Below are positions 1 through 9,100 of a stretch of DNA of 17,584 nt, piece by piece (within the stretch, counting starts at the first letter, position 1; each line of letters starts with the position of its first letter). The stretch is from an uncultured Collinsella sp. (GTDB lineage Bacteria > Actinomycetota > Coriobacteriia > Coriobacteriales > Coriobacteriaceae). Both the position numbers and the translations under genes were made by a program. The DNA is taken from the NCBI GenBank assembly GCA_900553415.1, contig USDH01000015.1:1-17584 (forward strand). The letters are read 5' to 3'. The notes below the pieces were generated by a model. It saw only the letters and a list, made by a program, of their open reading frames with translations, had not been told where the DNA came from and ran no database searches.

Positions 1-124
1 GATCAGGCTTATCCGGATCAGGCTTATCCGGATCAGGATTATCGGGCTCCGGATTATCCGGGTCGGGGTTGGGATCAGGCTGACCGGGATCCGGGTTGTC
101 CGGGTCGGGATCGACGGGCTCCTG
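1..124 (-). repeat. Pro-Asp-rich stalk with 15-bp tandem units, truncated by window edge
   Basis: On the plus strand the first 60 bases are four units of a 15-bp repeat (gatcaggcttatccg at 1-15 and 16-30, then variants at 31-45 and 46-60). Degenerate copies continue to about 120. On the coding strand they read Pro-Asp-Lys/Asn-Pro-Asp. Such stalks usually sit just before a wall anchor. The array continues beyond the window, so its copy number is unknown. Confidence 0.85.
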
Positions 125-3100
125 CTTCTTTTTCACCGTCAGCGTTCCGGGCACGACCTCGACATCGAAATTCGGATCGGTGACCGTCGCGCCGATCTGG
201 TACTTGCCAGCAGGAGAGCTCTCATCGGCATCGCAGGAGTACTCGACCTTCACACCCGAAGTGTCAACCGCACTCTCCAGGCTCGAGGTAAACGCTGGGT
301 TCGTCTCTCCCTCGAAGCGCTCGGCGTCGTCAACCTTCACCTTGAGCTTTGCCGGAGCGATCTCGAACTGGCAGGCAGCGGCACCGATGTAGCCGTGGCT
401 GCGCAGCGTGGCGACAGCGCGGTATGTGCCGGCATCGGTCGGGGCATCCGTCGAGGAATATTGCGTACTTCCGCGTCCGTAGTACCAGACCTTAAGGTCA
501 CCCTTGCAGACCTTGGGAGCACCGGAAACTTCGGGCGCCTGCAACGCGCCATTAAAGGTAAAGTCGCCATCCGTAAACGTAAGTTTTACGCGCTTTGACT
601 GGACAACGAGCGCAAAGCGGGCGGTCATGGCCTCGCCACGAGCATCCGTGCACGTGATATCGAAGGCGGAAACGCCCGTCTTGGACGGAACGCCCGAGAG
701 CGTCAGGCCGCCCGAAGTACGGGAGAGTTTGAGCCCGTCGGGGAGCTTCGTCTCATCCCATGCGTACTCGTACGGAGCCTTGCCGCCCGCGGCCCCGGCA
801 ATCATTGCGAGGTACGTGCTGTGGGCGCTCGCTGCCGGCAGCAGGTCGCCGTTAAACACAAGGGTGTCCCACGGCACGATGGAGACGGAGGCACAATCAC
901 TGTCCGCCTGTTTCTCGGTACCAAGGTAGCGCTGAGTGATGCGGCAGAAATACTCGCCGGCCTGCTCGTCATCGAGGTCCGCGAGCGAGAGCGTCTCCCC
1001 CGTCTCGCCCTCGAGCGCCACGGCCTTGCCATTCACCATGCGGAACCACTGGTAGGAAAGCTCAACCTCGGCAGCACAACCCGTGGACGAGACTGCGTGG
1101 TCGGTGACGTTCTTACCTGCCTCGGCAGCGACCGAGAGCGCGACGGCATCGCCCTCGTGGACGCTCACGTCCTGCGGCTGCGCGACCACACGCGGAGCGT
1201 CCGCCTTCGCAAACTCGAACGCGACCTCCTGCGATGCGGTGACATCGCTCAGCGTGACCTCGTACGCCCCGCCCTTGTAATCAGAAATGTCGAGGTCAAC
1301 GGTCGCATCTGAGCCGGCCTGCGCGACCGTCACGCGCTCGAGGTAGCAGCCCTCGTCGGGCGTCGCCGAGAGGGTCGCATCCCCGCCCTCAACGACCGAA
1401 ACCAAGTCGTTGTCGACCGAACCGTTGACTACCTTCGCCGTCACTTTGTAGTGTTCGGGCTTCTTCTTGACCGTCAGCGTACCGGGGTCGACCGCGACAT
1501 CAAAGTTCGGATCGGCAACCGCCGCGTCGATCTGGTACTCACCCGCCGGCGATTTCTTATTCGCCGAGCAGAAGTACGTAACCTTAACGTCCGAGGTGTC
1601 GCAACGGCTCACCAAGCTGGAGGTAAACTCGGGATTTTCCTGGCCCTCAAAGCGCTCGGCATCGTCGACCTTCACCAGCAACTGGGCAGGTGCAACGGAA
1701 ACCGTCAACTCGACGTCCTCGGCGGCAAGATAGTTTCGAGACGCCTTGGCATGGGCGACGACACGTGCCGTACCGGCAGCCTTCACCGTCGCGCAACGTC
1801 CCTTAATCGAAACCGGGCTCGCATCGCCATCGGAATCGACCAGCTCAAAAGTCACGGGAGTCTGGGCAACGTTGTTAAACACAATGGGGTCTCCACCGTA
1901 CACGCCCGAATAGCTTGTCGTTCCCGTAATGACCTGGCTCGCCTTTGTAATCGAGAACTCGGCGGACTCTTTACCCTGATAGTTGGGGTCAGTCACCTTA
2001 ACCGTGACGCGGTAGTTACCGCTGTCGCACGGCTCCAGCGCCGTCGGACCATAGGACGTTCCATCTATACCGCAATAGGCAACGGAATAGCCAGACGCAT
2101 CAAGGCCGGCAACCGCAACCGCCGCACCGTGTCGTGCGCCATCGAATGTCACATCAGACGTCTCGATCGAAATATCGACCGGGGCCTTCTCGATCGTGAA
2201 GTCACAGGAGGCATTACCGACATATCCCTTGGCGTCGAGCGTCACCACCGCACGATACGTGCCGGCATCCACCGGCGCCTGATCCGACGAGTAATGTGTG
2301 TCGCCCGTGCCAACATAGGTCAGTTTGACATCGTCCTCGCAACCCTCGGGCACGCCCGAAAGCTCCGGGGCCTGCGCAGTCGCGTTATAGGTAAAGGTCT
2401 GGCCCTCAAATGTAAGCGGAGCTTCCTTCGCCTTCACGAGCAGCGCGAAGTGCGCATCGCACTTGTTGCCCAGGTCATCGGTGCACCTAATCTTGAAGCT
2501 ACGCACACCCGTAGCCGCAGGCACGCCCGAGAGCACCAAGGCGCCCGATCCGTCATCTGCCAGCGTCAGCTGCATGCCCTCAGGAACCTCAACATCATCC
2601 AAGTTGTACGCATACGGTGCCTTGCCGCCCGTAGCGCCGGCAATCTCTGCACGGTACTCATCGTGAGCGGTCGCCACCGGCAGCACGCGCCCGTTAAACA
2701 CAAGTGCTTCTCGCGGCATGACGGATACCTTCGCATGTTCGGTATCCGTCTTTGTCACCGTGGCCAGGTAGTTCTGCGTAATGCGACAGAAGTACTCGCC
2801 TTCGCCGTCGCTGTCGAGCTGGGCGATCGAAAGAGTCTCCCCCGTCTCGTTCTTCAGCGCCAACGCCTTGCCGCCATCGTCAGACACGCGATACCACTGG
2901 TAGCTCAGCTTGACGTCTGCAGCGGATCCAGATGACACGGCCGCATGGACGCGAACGTTGCGCCCCGCCTCGGCGGCAACCGAAAGTTCAACCGGATCGC
3001 CCTCATAAGCGTTTGCACCCTGCGGCTGGGCGAGCACCTCCGGAGCCGCAGCCTTTGCGAATTCAAACGTGACCTGCTGCGGAGCACTCACGCCACTCAG

Positions 3101-6100
3101 TGTGACCTCGTACGCCCCACCCTTATAGTCAGAAATATCAAGGTCATAGGCATTGCCGGCCGAACCATCCTCGCCAGCCTCTTCCGCAACGGTCACGTGC
3201 GTCAGGTAGCAGCCCTCATCGGGCGTCGCCGAAAGCGTCACCTTGCCATCCGTGGCGACCAAAGCAGACTCCGGATCAACCGATCCGTTGACCGCTCGGG
3301 CCGTCACCTTGTACTTAGGCGCCTCCGCAAAGCGCGCCTCGACGGTCATGTTGTCCTCGGGGACAAACGTCCAGGTAGCATCCGTGCTCAGCGGCTCATC
3401 GCCCAACGACCCGTCGTCATTGCGCGCATACCACCCATCGAACACATACCCCGCATCGGGAACGGCAGTCAGGGTCGTGGACTCACCGTTCTCGACTTCG
3501 TTGGTCACGGCATAGCCCAGAGATTCGTCCTCGGAGGAACCCTCGACGTGTCCGCCCTGACGTGAATCCACCGCCGTAACCGTCATCGACGCCCGCTCAT
3601 AAACGGCCGTAAAAGTACGGTTGCCAAACACAACGCGGTTGATCACCGGTGTGGCGCCCACAGGCATGCCGTTCTCGTCGACCCAGTATTTAAACTTCCA
3701 ACCCTTGTGCGGCACGGTAAACATAATCGCCGCGGAGTGGTAGGAGCCGCCGGTACCAAGCGCAACCATGCTAAAGCCCGCGTCCTTGGGATACGTAGCG
3801 ACCTGAACATCGCAGCCCGTCTCATAGAACACGGCCGTAAGCTGCCTATTCTCCTTTGCGGTACCGATATAGAACGCGCTGTAGCTCACCGTGACACCCG
3901 CATCGTCGACCCAATGCGAGAAGTGGTGCTTCTTCCACGGGATCGCGATCGCCATAAACATATCGCCCCTGTCGTATGACCTGCTACCGGCAGGAATGCC
4001 GTCGACCAGAAGGGCCGTACCGCGGAAGATGGACGAGCCGTTGACGGTAATGGTCACCTGTCCATCGGATTCGAACTGCGCGTAGTACGTTATGTCTTGC
4101 GTGACGGTCACATCGAGAGTCGTCGCGGTCTCGACAATCGAGGTGCCCTCCTTATCGGTGCTCCAGCCCACAAAGCGATAGCCCATACCGGCAACAGCGG
4201 TCAGTTCCACCTGATCGCCCACGGCAAAGCTGCCGCTGCCCGTAACACGGCAGCCCCTGTTCGAAGTCTTGTCCTTCACCACGACCTCGCCCGTAACGGT
4301 CACCTCGTACGGATCGGCAAACACGGCCTGGAGCTCCAACGTATCGTCCTCGAGCCCCTCGACCATATCCTTGTCAAGCTTAACCCAACAATGGGCGTCG
4401 CAGCTCAGCAGCGACTTGTTGCCCTCGGCATCCAGGACATACCAGCCGACAAAACGTTTGGTTCCCGTAGGCGTAGCGTTGAGTTCGACCGTATCACCGA
4501 ATTGATAGGAGCCCTCGCCGCTCAGAGTGCAAACGCTATCGTCACTCGCGCTCAAAACGACCTGATAGGACTTAGGCGTAAAGATCGCCGTATAGGTGGC
4601 GTCACCCGTGACCTTAACGGTATAGTCGGCGTTCTCGCTGACTGACTCGCCCTTGTCGTCCGTCCAACCCGCAAACGAATACCCGGTGTTTGCAGTCGCG
4701 CGAAGCGTTGCGCGGTCGCCGGCCTCATAGCCACCAAAGCCGCTCACGGCTCCGCCCTCGGCAGGCGAAGCAACGGTATGCACAACATACGAACCCGACG
4801 CAAAGACGGCATAGAGCGACGTATCCTCACGCACGGTAAATCGATATGTTTTCTTGGAGCTCACGCATGTGCCATTACGGAACCAGCCCACAAAAGCCGT
4901 ATCCTCGGCGGCGACCGCGCGCACGGTTGCGACCTGCCCGGCGGCATACGCCCCCGCACCCTCGACCGTGCCCATGTTCTCTTCGCAGGAGACGTCCACC
5001 GTATATTGCTTTGCCGAGAACACGGCTTGGAGCGTCGTGTCAGACGTCGGCACCACGTGATAGGTACTGTCACGGCTTACCACGGCGCCCGAGGCATCGG
5101 CCCAATACTCAAACGCATAGCCCGAAAGCGCATGCGCGGTCAGCGTGGCGGCATGCCCCGCCTCAACGGTACCCGTGCCCTCGACCCAGCCGGCGACACC
5201 CGATTCGACCAGCGAACCGGTGCCGGAATCGACTACCGTCGTCGCGTCGACTTCATAGCTTTTTGCCATAAAGCGAGCGATGTGCACATGGCTGCGTTCC
5301 TGGTGGCAGGTGAACTCCGCATCGGCAGACTCAAACGTGCCGTCTGCCGTATACCAACCAGTAAAGACATAACCGGGATTGGGCGTTGCCTTAAGGGCAA
5401 CCTCCGCGCCGCGGTCCGCAAGAACGCGGCTCGCCTTGACGGTGCCACCCTCCGCAGGATCGGCGAGGGGCACGCAGACGGTATCGATAGGCACAAAGCC
5501 CGCGGTAATAACGCAGTGCCCGGTTTTACCGCGAGCCTTCGCAACCAACGAAGTCTCGTGCTTAAGGCTCTTCAGGCGGCCATTGACGTACCAACCCCGG
5601 AACAAAAAGCCAGGATGGGCCTTGGCCGTCAAATGAAGGGTTTCCCCTAATTTGAACGTATCGGTCGTAGGCTTCACCACGGTCCCATTGCACGTCACGG
5701 TACCGCCGAGCCATGAATCGGCGATGACGATGACCTCGGGCTTTGAGTCGGTAAAAATCGCGGTATAGGTATCGCTCTTGGTGACCTTGACGACCAGCTC
5801 GGCGGTATCGTACTCCTTACCGGAGCCATCCTTCCAATGGTCAAAACGATAGCCGTCGTTGGCCTTCGCCTTGAGCATCACCGTGTCGCCATATCCGCAG
5901 GTAACCGAAGATGCCCCCGGGTGCCCTTCGATCTCGACCGTGCCGCGCTCCACAAAGGTCTTTTTTGCCTTCGCCGTCACGGTATACGTGTTTTCCTCAA
6001 ACACCGCGCGCACGGTGCATTCCACGTCCTCGGGATAGAACTCGAGGTAGCTGGGGTCGGTGCCCAAAAGCAGGTCCGTCTTGGCGTCGTACCAGCCCTT

Positions 6101-9100
6101 AAAGGTAAATTGTTTGCTCGCCTCGGCCGTAAGCTCAATGCTCAGCGTGGCAGGCTCGCCCTTCATGCAGTAGCCCTCGCCGTGCACCATATATTTGCCC
6201 GCCATGGCCGCGGCCGGCTCAACGACCACGTCTACCTTGCAGGCGCGCGTAAACTTCGCTTGGATCACGCAGTCGGTAATGGGCTCAAAGGTATAAGAGC
6301 GCTCGCTCGAAACCAGCGTCGAGGTGACATCCGAGCCGCCGTTGCTCAAATACCAGCCGTCAAAGATATAGCCCTCGGATGGGGTGGCCTCCGCGGTCAC
6401 ACGCTCGCCTTCGGGAACCTCGAGCACCATGCCAGCAGTCTCGCCACGCTTCAGCGTAACGGTACCGCCCTCGAGCGGGTCGGCCTCGGCACGCACAGTA
6501 TGCGCATCCCTGCCGTCCATTACGGCCTCGATCCGGGCATTCCCGTTAACGCGGTATTCGCAAACTTCCTGCTTGTTGGCAATCGTGATGCCCTGCGCAT
6601 CGGTTTCGCGCCATTCCACAAACCGGTACGTTTTCTCCGGATTGTCGGGGCGTACCTTGGGCCGCATCGTAAACGTGAGAATGTCCCCATCCTTCGCGCG
6701 AACCTTGCCATCCACGACCGGCACACCATCGCACAGAACCTCGGCGCTGTCGAAGGGATCGGTATTCACCAGGATGGTCTTATCCGCCTTACGGAAGCGT
6801 GCAACCAGATGGCGGTCGACCTCGGCCTTAAAGATATACGTACGCTCGGGCGAAACCTCGATGCCGTCCTCAAACCATCCCACAAAGGCATAGTCAGGAC
6901 CCTCGCTCGCAGTGACCATAGCCTGATCGCCACGCGTAATGCTCTGCTTTACGGGGCTTGCGGTACAGCCTGTCGAAAAATCGGCCTGAATGCCATCGGC
7001 TTCGGCAACCGCCGTAATCTCGACTTTTTTCTCGAAAACGGCCGTCATTTTTACGACCTCGGGCGTCAGGTCCGTGATCGTCATCGTCTTGAGAGGAGAT
7101 GTCGAGACCTCGACGCCGTTCTCTTTCCAACATACGAAGCGATAGCCGGGATTTGCGACAGCCTCGAGCGTGGCGACCGTCCCCTCATAGTGGATACCGC
7201 CTCCGGTAACGACGCCGCCCACCTCGGGCTGCGCGGTGGCAATTATTTCGATCTTATGGTCGCCATGAGGCTTGGGCTTCTTGTGGTCGTCGATGATGTC
7301 CTTAATCTCCTTGAGCACCTTGGTGCCCACAGCGGCAACATCCTCAATATTGTCGGCCATACCGATCTCGATCACCGCGTCGGCCGCGATGGGGTCGACG
7401 ATCTCGCCCAAGCCATACATGGTAGCGAGAACGGCCGCAGCCGTAATTGCGGCGATGAGCGCGGCCTTAAGCGCCGCGAGTGACTCGTCGGGGTCAGTCG
7501 CCTCGCGGAAATGCGCGGTGTACTGCACATCCCCCTCGAGCACAAACGTGTAGGACGGACCATCGACCCCGGTAAAGACAACGTTGCCGAGGGCATCGGT
7601 CGCGTAGTCAAACACATAGCCAGGCATTGGCACCGCCACGACCGTTACGCGCGACCCGATACCGTACAGACCGGTAGAGAGGAACTGTCCGAGCGGCTGC
7701 CCGTTCTCATCGACCCCGTCCACACTCAGCACAACGTTCGCCTGCGGAGCGCAGTAGCGCGGAGTGATCTCGATCCTAGCGTCAGTCTTGTCCTCGGACA
7801 CAATCGCATCTGCCTTGTCCACCGTATAAGTAAAGTCGAGCTGATCGCTCGCGGCGTACGCATCATCGCCCTCGCCCAGATACCAGCCCAGGAAGAGAGC
7901 GTTATCCGTGGCGGCGGAAAGCTCAACCGTCTCGCCGGCATTGCGATAGCAGTTTTGCGCGGTAACGCTCAGGTGCGCAAAGTCCTGCGACGAGTCGGTC
8001 GCCTGCGCATCGTTGGCATGCACCGCATAGTCCTTGAGCTTAAAGCGAGCCTCGAGGGACAGGTGCTTATCTGGCGTAAACGTGTAGACCGGCTCCTTGG
8101 AGATGTACTTGCCGGACTCGGTATCATACCAGCCCTTAAACGTGATGTTGTCGTTGAGCATTCCTAGAGCACCGGCATCGAGCGTGACCTCGGCGCCCGC
8201 ATCGATCGTCGTCGCGCCGGAAACATCGGGCAGCTCAACGCCGTCCATCAGTTTGTGTTCGCCTTTATCGATCGTTTGGGCATAGGAGATCTGGAACGAC
8301 GTCGGCTCAGGCTTCTTGAGCTGTAGCGTGCCCTTGGTCTGGGATTCAAAATGCGAATAGCCGTCGTCATACACGAGCTTTACGGGCTGTCCGTCCATCG
8401 ACTCATCGAAGACGTCACCGTCGCAGGGGGTGGCCGTAAGGTACTCGCCGAGCTCTTCCTGTATGAGGGCCTCGTAGTCCCAAATCGATACCGTATGCGG
8501 GTAATCGAGCTCAACGCTCATGCCCTCGAGCGAAATGGTCTCCCCCGTCTCATAGGTCATGTTGTTGGGGTCGCATGAGATCTCAACGTTCTCAAGCACC
8601 TTGCCCACCGGGACGGGCAGGCAGCCGTTGCACCTCTCCCAAACAGCTTTGGGATGCCCGTTAGCATACTTCGGAATCATCTTGGCGGGGACCATGACGG
8701 TCATGTTGTATTTGGGGAACGTGTCGGTGCTAATGAGCACCGCATGGTTGCACCCAAAGAACACGGTCTCGAGATTGGTACTGCCAAACGCTTTTTCCGG
8801 CAACTCCTCGATCTTGGAGTTATATGGCAGCGTCAGCCCGCCGCTCAAGTCGGTGCCGTAGAAGCAGGTGTGGCCAAGCGTTTCGACCGTTGTGTTGCTC
8901 TCGAGCCCTGTGGTAGCAAGGTTCGAGCAGAACCTGAACGCGCAAACGCCAATCGATGTAATGGAGGCATTCTTGTCCAGGCCGGTATCGGTCAGAGCCT
9001 TGCAGCCTTCGTAGGCTCTGTCGGGAATCGATGTGAGGCCGACAACCTTGTCGAGCCCCGTGGACACCAGCCCACTGCCGGCAAACGCGGCATAGCCCAT

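Noticed and set aside
1..60. CRISPR-like direct repeats
   Set aside because: The 15-bp units are contiguous without spacers and encode a Pro-Asp stalk in frame.
1451..2935. 494-residue plus-strand reading frame
   Set aside because: It lies antisense to the giant gene. Its translation is Arg/His/Gly-rich with no recognisable domain, the usual mirror of a GC-rich coding strand.
5837..7483. 548-residue plus-strand reading frame
   Set aside because: It is antisense to InlB-like units with clear F-x-x-W cores on the minus strand. Composition is that of a shadow frame.
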